Positions 1-8,705 of a stretch of DNA of 64,000 nucleotides are shown in pieces (positions within the stretch are counted from its first letter, which is position 1; every line of letters begins with the position of its first letter). This DNA is from Sideroxydans sp. (GTDB lineage Bacteria; Pseudomonadota; Gammaproteobacteria; Burkholderiales; Gallionellaceae). The stretch is taken from contig WGNQ01000008.1 of NCBI GenBank assembly GCA_016124455.1, forward strand, positions 124,001-188,000, written 5' to 3'. The notes below the pieces were generated by a model, which made no database searches, was not told the DNA's origin, and saw only the letters and a program-made list of their open reading frames with translations. The position numbers and the translations under genes are program-made.

Positions 1-34
1 TGGTGCCGAGGTCAATACCGATAATCTTTCCCAT
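1..34 (-). CDS. dnaK: Chaperone DnaK, N-terminal 11 codons only (runs off window start)
   Basis: Reverse complement of 1-34 reads ATGGGAAAGATTATCGGTATTGACCTCGGCACC = MGKIIGIDLGT, the canonical DnaK N-terminus; lies directly downstream of grpE. Confidence 0.9.
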   Translation of the reverse strand, partial: MGKIIGIDLGT

Positions 35-77
35 GATGTTTCTTCCTTTCGCTAAATGTTGAAAACCTTTGCCGCTT

Positions 78-105
78 AAGTGTGGGCGGCTGTTCAAATT
101 TCAAG
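78..105 (-). promoter_or_regulatory. Candidate sigma-32 (heat shock) promoter for dnaK
   Basis: Minus strand CTTGAAA (99-105) - 13 nt - CCACACTT (78-85), close to the sigma-32 consensus CTTGAAA-N13-15-CCCCATNT. Confidence 0.6.
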
Positions 106-633
106 TCATTCCCTGGCTTTGGCCACCATGACCAGCGCCGGGCGCAGCACACGGTCGTGCAGGGCATAGCCCTTCTGCATTACGCTGACCACGGTATTCG
201 GCTCCTGTTCACTGGCCACCATGCCAATGGCCTGGTGCTGGTGGGCGTCGAATTTTGCGCCGACCGGGTTGATTTCCTTGATGTTGAATTTCTCGAACAC
301 GCTGGCGAGTTGCTTCAGTGTCAGCTCCATGCCGTTCTTGAAGCTTTCGACGTTCTCGGTTTCCACGGCGAGGCCAGCCTGCAGGCTGTCCATCACCGCC
401 AGCATTTCATTGGAAAAGCGTTCTACCGCAAATTTCTGCGCCTTGTTCACATCTTCACTGGCGCGGCGGCGGATATTCTCACCCTCGGCTTTGGCGTACA
501 TCCAGGCATCATAGTGTTCCTGCGCCTTGCGTTCGGCAACCTGCAGCATTTCTTCCATGCTGGGCGTGGTCTCGCTGCTGCTGGCATTCTGCTGTTGTTC
601 CGGATCCTGCGGGGTTGTTTCGGTATGCTCCAT
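106..633 (-). CDS. grpE: Nucleotide exchange factor GrpE
   Basis: 175 aa; FxNExLxVMDSL-type core, C-terminal P(A/V)xVMVAK ending and position beside dnaK. Confidence 0.95.
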   Translation of the reverse strand: MEHTETTPQDPEQQQNASSSETTPSMEEMLQVAERKAQEHYDAWMYAKAEGENIRRRASEDVNKAQKFAVERFSNEMLAVMDSLQAGLAVETENVESFKNGMELTLKQLASVFEKFNIKEINPVGAKFDAHQHQAIGMVASEQEPNTVVSVMQKGYALHDRVLRPALVMVAKARE

Positions 634-661
634 TGTGCCTCTCCCATTAACGACTGGGCTT

Positions 662-689
662 AAGTGGGGATCATCTACGTGGTTTCAAG
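662..689 (-). promoter_or_regulatory. Candidate sigma-32 promoter for grpE
   Basis: Minus strand CTTGAAA (683-689) - 13 nt - CCCCACTT (662-669). Confidence 0.7.
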
Positions 690-768
690 AGCCGGCCGCA
701 AAAAATATTGAGGCATGAGATAATCGCCGCGTGCCGAATCGATCCATGCTGCTAATTTTCCTGTTGCT

Positions 769-1938
769 GTGACTCACCACAAAAACCACTACTGGCGCAT
801 TGCCGGGTTCTACTTCTTTTACTTCGCGTTCGTGGGCATGTTTTCGCCCTACTGGAGCCTGTACCTGAAATCGATCAATTTCACCGCGGTGGAGATTGCG
901 GTGCTGATGTCGGTGCAGCCGGTGATGCGCATGATGGCGCCGAGCTTGTGGGGCTGGCTGGCGGATCATACCGGGAACCGGTTGCTGGTAGTGAAGATTG
1001 CCGCGAGCCTGAGCGCTTTGTTCTATGTCGGGGTGTTCTTCACCGTCAGCTTCTGGGGCATGTTTCTGGTGCTCGCGCTGATGGGGTTTTTCTGGAGCGC
1101 ATCGATGCCGCTGGTGGAGGCCACCACACTGACTTACCTCGGCAAGCATACGGCGCGCTACGGGCGCATCCGCTCCTGGGGGTCGGTCGGGTTCATCCTC
1201 GCCGTACTGGGCCTGGGCTATGCTTTCGACTACATCGCCATCTACTGGCTGTTGTGGGCGGGGCTGTTCATCATGCTGGGTATCCTGTTTTTCGCGCGGC
1301 AGATCCCGCCCACCCAGGTGCTGGCGCATCACACCGACAGCCAGCCGATTCTGCGTGTGGTGCTGCAGCCACGGGTGCTGGCATTCTTCGGCGCCTGCTT
1401 CCTGATGTCGGTGGCGCATGGACCTTATTACACCTTTTTCTCCATTTATCTGGTGGAGCACGGCTATGCCAAGAGCGCGGTCGGCTGGCTGTGGGCGCTG
1501 GGAGTGATCTGCGAGATCGGCATTTTTTTCCTGATGCCATGGCTGATGCGGCGGTTTACCCTGCCGCATATCCTGATGGCCAGCCTGGCTTGCGCAGTGC
1601 TGCGCTTCACGCTGATCGGCTGGGCGGTTGATTCCTTGCTATTGCTGCTGCTGGCGCAGGCGCTGCATGCGATTACGTTCGGAGCCTTTCATGCATCGGC
1701 AGTGGCGTTGGTGCATCATTTTTTCCAGGGGCGCCACCAGTCCAAGGGGCAGGCGCTCTATGGCAGCCTGACCTACGGTGCGGGCGGCATGCTGGGCGGG
1801 CTGGCCAGCGGCCCGCTGTGGCAGCACTGGGGAGCCTCGGTGATGTATTCGTTCAGTGCGGCGGCAGCGCTGTTGGGGTTGTCGCTGCTGTGGTGGAAGC
1901 TGCGCGCCGTGGCCGACGGCAATGCGACTGCCGCATAA
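769..1938 (+). CDS. MFS transporter, PPP/HcaT (3-phenylpropionate transporter)-like family
   Basis: 389 aa, 12-TM-like hydrophobic pattern; GTG start; N-terminus FYFFYFAFVGMFSPYWSLYLKS resembles HcaT-like transporters. Confidence 0.75.
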   Translation: MTHHKNHYWRIAGFYFFYFAFVGMFSPYWSLYLKSINFTAVEIAVLMSVQPVMRMMAPSLWGWLADHTGNRLLVVKIAASLSALFYVGVFFTVSFWGMFLVLALMGFFWSASMPLVEATTLTYLGKHTARYGRIRSWGSVGFILAVLGLGYAFDYIAIYWLLWAGLFIMLGILFFARQIPPTQVLAHHTDSQPILRVVLQPRVLAFFGACFLMSVAHGPYYTFFSIYLVEHGYAKSAVGWLWALGVICEIGIFFLMPWLMRRFTLPHILMASLACAVLRFTLIGWAVDSLLLLLLAQALHAITFGAFHASAVALVHHFFQGRHQSKGQALYGSLTYGAGGMLGGLASGPLWQHWGASVMYSFSAAAALLGLSLLWWKLRAVADGNATAA

Positions 1939-1973
1939 ACAAAGCGCCGCCCTGTTTGCGCAGTTGCCTGGCG

Positions 1974-2435
1974 TCAGACTGGCAGTGCCGTTTTGTCCAC
2001 CACGCGGCGCAACACAAAGCTGGTGTGTACGCCGGTAACGCCTTCGATGCGAGTAATGCGGTTAAGCAGCAGCTCCTGATAGGCATCCATATCCTTTACG
2101 ACTACCTTGAGCTGGTAGTCGGCTTCCTGCCCGGTGATTAGCAGGCATTCCAGTATCTCGGGAATCTTGACCACCTCGGCCTCGAAATTGCCGAGACGTT
2201 CCGGTGTGTGCTGATCCATCGAGATCAGGATGAGTGCGGTCAGTGATAGCCCCAGTTTTTTTGCATCGAGCAGGGCGCGATACCCGGTAATCAACCCCGA
2301 TTCTTCCAGCGCGTGCAGCCGGCGCAGGCAAGGCGAGGGGGTCAGGCTGATATGGTCGGCAAGGTCCTGATTGCTGATGCGGCCATCCTCCTGCAATACG
2401 CGCAATATCTGTAAATCGTAGCGGTCGAGTTTCAT
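1974..2435 (-). CDS. Lrp/AsnC family transcriptional regulator
   Basis: MKLDRYDLQILRVLQEDGRISNQDLADHISLTPSPCLRRLHALEESGLI HTH plus RAM domain; listed ORF extends to 2510 but ATG at 2435 fits the family start. Confidence 0.9.
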   Translation of the reverse strand: MKLDRYDLQILRVLQEDGRISNQDLADHISLTPSPCLRRLHALEESGLITGYRALLDAKKLGLSLTALILISMDQHTPERLGNFEAEVVKIPEILECLLITGQEADYQLKVVVKDMDAYQELLLNRITRIEGVTGVHTSFVLRRVVDKTALPV

Positions 2436-2596
2436 GATATTTCCCCTGTTTCTCGATATGTGCTGGATAATTCTACTCTTGTATTGATTTTTGGCAATTA
2501 TATTGCTCATATGGTGATTTTTCGTATGTAATTAGCAAGCGTCTGCCTCTATTCTCCTTCTATGATGCTTCCATCTATTTGAGAGGAGGTGGAATC

Positions 2597-4315
2597 ATGC
2601 TGAAGCACCCGGAAACCAAATACCGGCCGTTCCCGCCGGTCGCATTGACCGACCGCCAATGGCCGAGCCGCACGATCAACAAGCCACCGGTATGGATGAG
2701 CACGGATTTGCGCGATGGCAACCAGTCGCTGTTCGAGCCGATGGACGCGGAACGCAAGCTGCGCATGTTCCGCATGCTGTGCGACATCGGCTTCAAGGAA
2801 ATCGAGGTGGCTTTTCCGTCGGCCTCGGCTACCGACTTCAATTTCGTGCGCATGCTGATCGAGAGCGGACATATCCCGCAGGATGTCACCATCGAGGTGT
2901 TGACCCAGGCGCGCGAACACCTGATCCGCCGCACCATGGAGTCGCTCAGGGGGGCGCGCCGAGCCATCGTGCATGTATACAACCCGGTCTCGAAGGTGTT
3001 TCGCGATGTCGTGTTCGGCATGAGCCGGGCGGAAGTGATGAACATGGCGGTGTCCGCCGTGCAATTGATCAGGCAGTTGGCCGACGAGCAGCCGGAAACG
3101 GAATGGATGCTCGAATACAGTCCCGAGACTTTTACTGCGGCCGAGCTCGATTTCTCGCTCGAAATCTGCAATGCGGTGACCGAGGCCTGGGGTGCAACGC
3201 CGGACGACAAGGTCATCATCAATCTGCCGACCACGGTGGAAGTGGCGACGCCGAATGTCTATGCCGACCAGATCGAGTGGATGCACCGGAATCTGGAATG
3301 GCGCGACAGCATCGTGCTCAGCCTGCATACGCACAACGATCGCGGTACCGCGGTTGCTTCGGCTGAGCTGGGCCTGATGGCCGGCGCCGACCGCGTCGAG
3401 GGCTGCCTGTTCGGCAATGGCGAGCGGACAGGCAACGTGGACATCGTGACGCTGGCCCTTAACCTGTACACGCAGGGCGTCGACCCGGGCCTGGACTTTT
3501 CTGACATCAACGCGGTCGCGCGCACGGTCGAATACTGCAACCAGCTGCCGATCCATCCGCGCCATCCTTATGTGGGAGACCTGGTGTTCACCGCGTTTTC
3601 CGGTTCGCACCAGGATGCGATCAAGAAGGGCTTCGCCGCCCAGCGGCCGGATTCATTCTGGAGCGTGCCCTATCTTCCAGTTGACCCGAAAGACCTGGGG
3701 CGCAACTACGATTCGGTGATTCGCGTGAACAGCCAGTCCGGCAAGGGCGGTATTGCTTACCTGCTGGAAGAGGAATACGGAGTCGTCATGCCGCGCCGCT
3801 TGCAGATCGAATTCTCCGGTGTCGTGCAGCAACATGCCGATGCTTCTGGCGGAGAAATCAATGCGGCCGAAATATGGAAGCTTTTTTCGATGACTTATTT
3901 CGATATTGCCGAGCCAGTGTGCTATCGAGATCATCATCTTTTCGAGCATGGCACGGCGCAAGGTATCCGCCTTAATGTCGAAATTTGCGGCACGCCACAC
4001 TTGCTTGTGGGGGCGGGGAATGGTCCCATCGATGCGGCGATACATGCCTTGCAGGGCATCGGGATCAATGTGCAGGTGCGCAGCTATGAAGAGCGCTCCA
4101 TGAGTGCCAGCGGTGAGGCAAATGCGTGCGCGTTCATGGAGGTGCTGGGCCCGGACGGCGGTAGCGACTGCTATGGCGTAGGGATGGATTCGAATATCGT
4201 GACGGCGTCCATCAAGGCGCTGGTCAGTGGTGTCAACCGGGCAGGGCTGTCCGTTTCGGGGGAGAGTCCGGCGACGCGTGGCGCTGCTTGGGATGGCGAA
4301 GCTGCTGTGGCATAA
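2597..4315 (+). CDS. leuA: 2-isopropylmalate synthase (long/type 2 LeuA)
   Basis: [27 protein letters not shown]..., [28 protein letters not shown] motifs; SD GAGAGGAGG upstream of ATG 2597. Confidence 0.93.
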   Translation: MLKHPETKYRPFPPVALTDRQWPSRTINKPPVWMSTDLRDGNQSLFEPMDAERKLRMFRMLCDIGFKEIEVAFPSASATDFNFVRMLIESGHIPQDVTIEVLTQAREHLIRRTMESLRGARRAIVHVYNPVSKVFRDVVFGMSRAEVMNMAVSAVQLIRQLADEQPETEWMLEYSPETFTAAELDFSLEICNAVTEAWGATPDDKVIINLPTTVEVATPNVYADQIEWMHRNLEWRDSIVLSLHTHNDRGTAVASAELGLMAGADRVEGCLFGNGERTGNVDIVTLALNLYTQGVDPGLDFSDINAVARTVEYCNQLPIHPRHPYVGDLVFTAFSGSHQDAIKKGFAAQRPDSFWSVPYLPVDPKDLGRNYDSVIRVNSQSGKGGIAYLLEEEYGVVMPRRLQIEFSGVVQQHADASGGEINAAEIWKLFSMTYFDIAEPVCYRDHHLFEHGTAQGIRLNVEICGTPHLLVGAGNGPIDAAIHALQGIGINVQVRSYEERSMSASGEANACAFMEVLGPDGGSDCYGVGMDSNIVTASIKALVSGVNRAGLSVSGESPATRGAAWDGEAAVA

Positions 4316-4340
4316 TTGCACGTTCAATCGAGGTTTGGAA

Positions 4341-5747
4341 ATGAGCACGAAAACTTTATACGACAAACTCTGGGATAGTCATGTGGTGAGTCAGCAGGCC
4401 GACGGTACCGCATTGATTTACATCGACCGGCAGCTGGTGCACGAGGTAACCAGTCCGCAGGCATTCGAAGGGCTGAAGCTGGCGCATCGCAAGCCGTGGC
4501 GTGCGGCCTCCATGCTGGCGGTGCCTGATCACAACGTGCCGACTACACACCGCAGCGGCGGGATTGTCGACCCGATCTCGCGCCTGCAGGTGGAGACGCT
4601 GGACGCCAATTGTGCGGAGTTCGGGGTGACCGAGTTCAAGATGAGCGACATCCGTCAGGGCATCGTGCATGTAATCGGTCCGGAGCAGGGGGCGACGTTG
4701 CCCGGTATGACGGTGGTATGCGGCGACTCGCACACCAGCACCCACGGTGCGTTCGCGGCGCTGGCGCACGGCATAGGAACGAGCGAAGTCGAGCACGTGA
4801 TGGCGACGCAATGCCTGGTGGCAAAGAAGTCGAAGGCGATGCTGGTCAGCGTCGAGGGCGCTCTGGGGCGCGGCGTGACCGCCAAGGATATTGCGCTGGC
4901 GGTGATCGGCAGGATCGGCACGGCGGGCGGTACCGGTTACGCCATCGAATTTGGCGGCAGTGCGATTCGCGCGTTGTCGATGGAGGGGCGTATGACATTG
5001 TGCAACATGGCAATCGAGGCGGGCGCGCGCGCCGGCATGATCGCAGCCGATGACACCACCATTGATTATGTGAAGGGGCGACCATTCGCACCGCAAGGCG
5101 AGTTGTGGGATAGGGCGGTGACTTACTGGCGGACCCTGCATTCGGACGATGGCGCCACATTCGATGCGGTGGTGGAGCTGGATGCAGCGCAAATCAAGCC
5201 GCAAGTGACCTGGGGTACTTCGCCGGAGATGGTGGTGGCAGTGGACGGGCAGGTGCCTGACCCCGCTTCTGCACCGGACGAAGTGAAACGCGGTGACTGG
5301 GAGCGCGCGCTGGCCTATATGGGTTTGAGTGCCAACACACCGATCGGCAAAATCAATATCGACAAGGTATTCATTGGCTCCTGTACCAATGCGCGCATCG
5401 AAGACATGCGTGCGGCGGCGGCGGTGGCGAAGGGCAGGAAGGTTGCGCCTAACGTGAAGCTGGCGATGGTGGTGCCAGGTTCCGGTCTGGTGAAGGCACA
5501 GGCGGAACAGGAAGGACTGGACAAGGTGTTCATCGATGCGGGTTTCGAATGGCGCGATCCCGGCTGCTCGATGTGTCTGGCGATGAACGACGACCGGCTG
5601 GAGCCGGGCGAGCGCTGCGCTTCGACATCCAATCGTAATTTCGAAGGACGGCAGGGGCAGGGCGGACGCACGCATCTGGTGAGTCCGGAGATGGCTGCGG
5701 CAGCCGCAATTGCCGGACATTTTGTAGACGTGCGGGAGTGGCAGTGA
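4341..5747 (+). CDS. leuC: 3-isopropylmalate dehydratase large subunit
   Basis: [16 protein letters not shown]..., aconitase-type cysteines ([17 protein letters not shown]). Confidence 0.96.
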   Translation: MSTKTLYDKLWDSHVVSQQADGTALIYIDRQLVHEVTSPQAFEGLKLAHRKPWRAASMLAVPDHNVPTTHRSGGIVDPISRLQVETLDANCAEFGVTEFKMSDIRQGIVHVIGPEQGATLPGMTVVCGDSHTSTHGAFAALAHGIGTSEVEHVMATQCLVAKKSKAMLVSVEGALGRGVTAKDIALAVIGRIGTAGGTGYAIEFGGSAIRALSMEGRMTLCNMAIEAGARAGMIAADDTTIDYVKGRPFAPQGELWDRAVTYWRTLHSDDGATFDAVVELDAAQIKPQVTWGTSPEMVVAVDGQVPDPASAPDEVKRGDWERALAYMGLSANTPIGKINIDKVFIGSCTNARIEDMRAAAAVAKGRKVAPNVKLAMVVPGSGLVKAQAEQEGLDKVFIDAGFEWRDPGCSMCLAMNDDRLEPGERCASTSNRNFEGRQGQGGRTHLVSPEMAAAAAIAGHFVDVREWQ

Positions 5748-6384
5748 TGGAAAAATTTACCGTACTTGATGGCTTGGTGGTGCCGCTGGACCGTGCCAAT
5801 GTCGATACCGATGCGATCATCCCGAAGCAGTTCCTGAAGTCGATCAAGCGTTCAGGCTTCGGTCCGAACGCGTTCGACGAATGGCGCTATCTCGACCACG
5901 GTGAGCCGGGCATGGATAACTCCAGGCGCCCACTCAACCCGGATTTCGTGCTGAACCAGCCGCGCTATCAGGGCGCGCAGATCCTGTTGGCGCGCGAGAA
6001 CTTCGGTTGTGGTTCGAGTCGCGAACATGCACCGTGGGCGCTGGAGGATTACGGTTTTCGCGTGATCATTGCGCCGAGCTTCGCCGATATCTTTTTTAAT
6101 AATTGTTTCAAGAACGGCTTGCTGCCGATCCGGCTCGATGCGGCCATTGTCGACGCCCTGTTCAGGCGGTCGAGGCCAATGGCGGCTACCGGCTGAAAGT
6201 TGATCTGGCACAGCAGACCATCACTGCGCCGGATGGCATGGTGTACAAGTTCGAAGTGGATGCGCACCGCAAGCATTGCCTGCTGAACGGCCTCGACGAT
6301 ATCGGCCTGACCTTGCAGCATGTGGACGAGATCAAGGTGTTCGAGGAAAATCATCGCGCAGCGCAGCCGTGGCTGTTCGCCTGA
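5747..6384 (+). pseudogene. leuD: 3-isopropylmalate dehydratase small subunit, frameshifted
   Basis: Reading frame from ATG 5747 encodes LeuD up to ...IVDALF (~6163), then homology continues in the -1 frame ([25 protein letters not shown]...WLFA, stop 6382-6384); consistent with loss of one base near 6163. Confidence 0.88.
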
Positions 6385-6409
6385 ATTACTTTTAACTGGA
6401 AAGCGTGAA

Positions 6410-7465
6410 ATGAAGATTGCAGTATTGCCGGGTGACGGCATTGGCCCCGAGATCGTGGCGCAGGCCGTCAAGGTGTTGCATGCCCTGGATATCGGCCTCG
6501 AAATGGAAGAAGCGCCAATCGGCGGTGCGGGTTACGAGGCGGCGAGCGATCCGCTGCCGGAAGCGACGCTGAAGCTGGCCAAGGCGTCCGACGCCGTACT
6601 GCTCGGCGCGGTCGGCGACTGGAAATACGACACGTTGCCGCGCGATATGCGCCCGGAGCGCGGCTTGTTGCGCATACGCAAGGAACTGAACCTGTTCGCC
6701 AACCTGCGTCCGGCGCTGCTGTATCCGGAGCTGGCATCCGCTTCCACGCTGAAGCCGGAAGTGGTGGCCGGGCTGGACATCATGATTGTGCGCGAACTGA
6801 CTGGCGATATCTATTTCGGCCAGCCGCGCGGCATTTCGACACTGGGCAACGGCGAGCGCGAAGGCATCAACACCATGCGCTACAGCGAATCGGAAATTCG
6901 CCGTATCGGCCATGTCGCGTTCCAGATCGCGATGAAACGCAACAGGAAAGTGTGTTCGGTGGACAAGGCCAACGTGCTGGAGACCACCGAGCTGTGGCGC
7001 CAGGTGATGATCGAGATCGCCAGGGAATACCCGGAGGTCGAGCTCAGCCACATGTATGTGGACAACGCGGCGATGCAGCTTATCCGTGCGCCCAAGCAGT
7101 TCGACGTGATGGTGACCGGCAACATCTTCGGCGACATCCTGTCGGACGAGGCTTCGATGCTGACCGGTTCGATCGGCATGCTGCCGTCGGCCTCGCTCGA
7201 CGCAAACAACAAGGGCATGTACGAACCCAGCCACGGCTCGGCCCCGGACATCGCCGGCAAGGATGTTGCCAATCCGCTGGCCACCATCCTGTCGGCCGCG
7301 ATGATGCTGCGCTACACCTTCAACGACGAAGCCAATGCAGTGCGTATCGAGAATGCGGTGAAAAAGGCTCTTGCCCAAGGCTATCGTACGGCGGATATTT
7401 ACACGGAAGGCTGCAACAAGGTCGGCTGCAGGGCAATGGGTGATGCCGTGGTTGCGGCGCTGTAA
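6410..7465 (+). CDS. leuB: 3-isopropylmalate dehydrogenase
   Basis: [23 protein letters not shown]...; [26 protein letters not shown]. Confidence 0.97.
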   Translation: MKIAVLPGDGIGPEIVAQAVKVLHALDIGLEMEEAPIGGAGYEAASDPLPEATLKLAKASDAVLLGAVGDWKYDTLPRDMRPERGLLRIRKELNLFANLRPALLYPELASASTLKPEVVAGLDIMIVRELTGDIYFGQPRGISTLGNGEREGINTMRYSESEIRRIGHVAFQIAMKRNRKVCSVDKANVLETTELWRQVMIEIAREYPEVELSHMYVDNAAMQLIRAPKQFDVMVTGNIFGDILSDEASMLTGSIGMLPSASLDANNKGMYEPSHGSAPDIAGKDVANPLATILSAAMMLRYTFNDEANAVRIENAVKKALAQGYRTADIYTEGCNKVGCRAMGDAVVAAL

Positions 7466-7485
7466 AAAACACTAAGGAAACGGTA

Positions 7486-8595
7486 ATGATGCGAGTAGGT
7501 CTGGTCGGTTGGCGTGGAATGGTGGGCTCGGTGCTGATGCAGCGCATGCGTGCGGAAGGCGATTTCGAGTTGATCGAACCGGTGTTCTTCACCACTTCCA
7601 ATGTCGGCGGCGAGTCGCCGGCCGAGGGGCGTGGCGTGGCGCTGAAGGATGCGAAGAGCATAGCTGAACTGACGGTGATGGACGCTATCATCTCCTGCCA
7701 GGGAGGCGACTACACCACCGAGATATTCCCGCAGCTGCGTGCTGCCGGCTGGCAGGGCTACTGGATCGATGCAGCTTCCACGCTGCGTATGGAAAAAGAC
7801 AGCGTGCTGATTCTGGATCCGGTCAATATGGGCGTGATCAAGGATGCGCTGGCACAGGGCAGGAAAGATTTTATCGGCGGCAACTGCACGGTCAGCCTGA
7901 TGCTGATGGCGCTGGGCGGACTGTTCCGGCACGACCTGGTGGCATGGGTGACCTCGATGACCTATCAGGCGGCTAGCGGGGCAGGTGCGCAGAATATGCG
8001 CGAACTGCTGACCCAGATGGGCGAGGCGCATCGCGTGGCCAAGCCGATGCTGGATAACCCGGCATCGGCCATTCTCGACATCGACCGTGAAGTCGCAGGT
8101 ATCCTGCGTGACGAAACATTCCCCGTTGCCAATTTTGGTGTGCCGCTGGCCGGCAGCCTGATCCCGTGGATCGACAAGGACCTCGGCAACGGCCAGAGCA
8201 AGGAAGAGTGGAAGGGCAAGGCCGAGACCAACAAAATACTCGGGCGCGAAGCCAGCCCGATTCCGGTGGATGGCCTGTGCGTACGCATCGGTGCGATGCG
8301 TTGCCACAGCCAGGCGCTGACCATCAAGCTGAAGCGCGATGTGCCTTTGGGTGAAATCGAAGCGATGCTGGCCGCAGCTAACGACTGGGTGCGGGTGGTA
8401 CCCAATGAGCGCGAAGCAACCATGCGCGAATTGACGCCAGCTGCGGTGACCGGCAAGCTGTCCGTGCCGGTCGGGCGCCTGCGCAAGATGGACATGGGGG
8501 GCGAGTACTTGTCCGCATTCACTGTCGGGGACCAGTTGCTGTGGGGAGCGGCAGAACCATTACGGCGCATGTTGCGCATCCTGATTGCCGGATAA
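7486..8595 (+). CDS. asd: Aspartate-semialdehyde dehydrogenase
   Basis: [20 protein letters not shown]..., [17 protein letters not shown] active-site region. Confidence 0.97.
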   Translation: MMRVGLVGWRGMVGSVLMQRMRAEGDFELIEPVFFTTSNVGGESPAEGRGVALKDAKSIAELTVMDAIISCQGGDYTTEIFPQLRAAGWQGYWIDAASTLRMEKDSVLILDPVNMGVIKDALAQGRKDFIGGNCTVSLMLMALGGLFRHDLVAWVTSMTYQAASGAGAQNMRELLTQMGEAHRVAKPMLDNPASAILDIDREVAGILRDETFPVANFGVPLAGSLIPWIDKDLGNGQSKEEWKGKAETNKILGREASPIPVDGLCVRIGAMRCHSQALTIKLKRDVPLGEIEAMLAAANDWVRVVPNEREATMRELTPAAVTGKLSVPVGRLRKMDMGGEYLSAFTVGDQLLWGAAEPLRRMLRILIAG

Positions 8596-8705
8596 TTTGT
8601 TTGGAATTAGGCAGCTTGAGGCATAATGTCATGCCGGGATTGAACTTGCATCACTAACTTCATGATGTTAGTCTGTTTGAACTTTAAAAATTAGAGGTGG
8701 GCAGC

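Noticed and set aside
6091-6165. Programmed -1 frameshift in leuD
   Set aside because: No X-XXY-YYZ slippery heptamer in the frame overlap; slipping at the T6 run would hit an immediate stop in the -1 frame. A plain 1-nt deletion or sequencing error is simpler.
8654-8672. ACTAAC...GTTAGT hairpin upstream of fimV as a regulatory RNA
   Set aside because: Only a 6-bp AT-rich stem with an 8-nt loop; expected by chance in AT-rich intergenic DNA.
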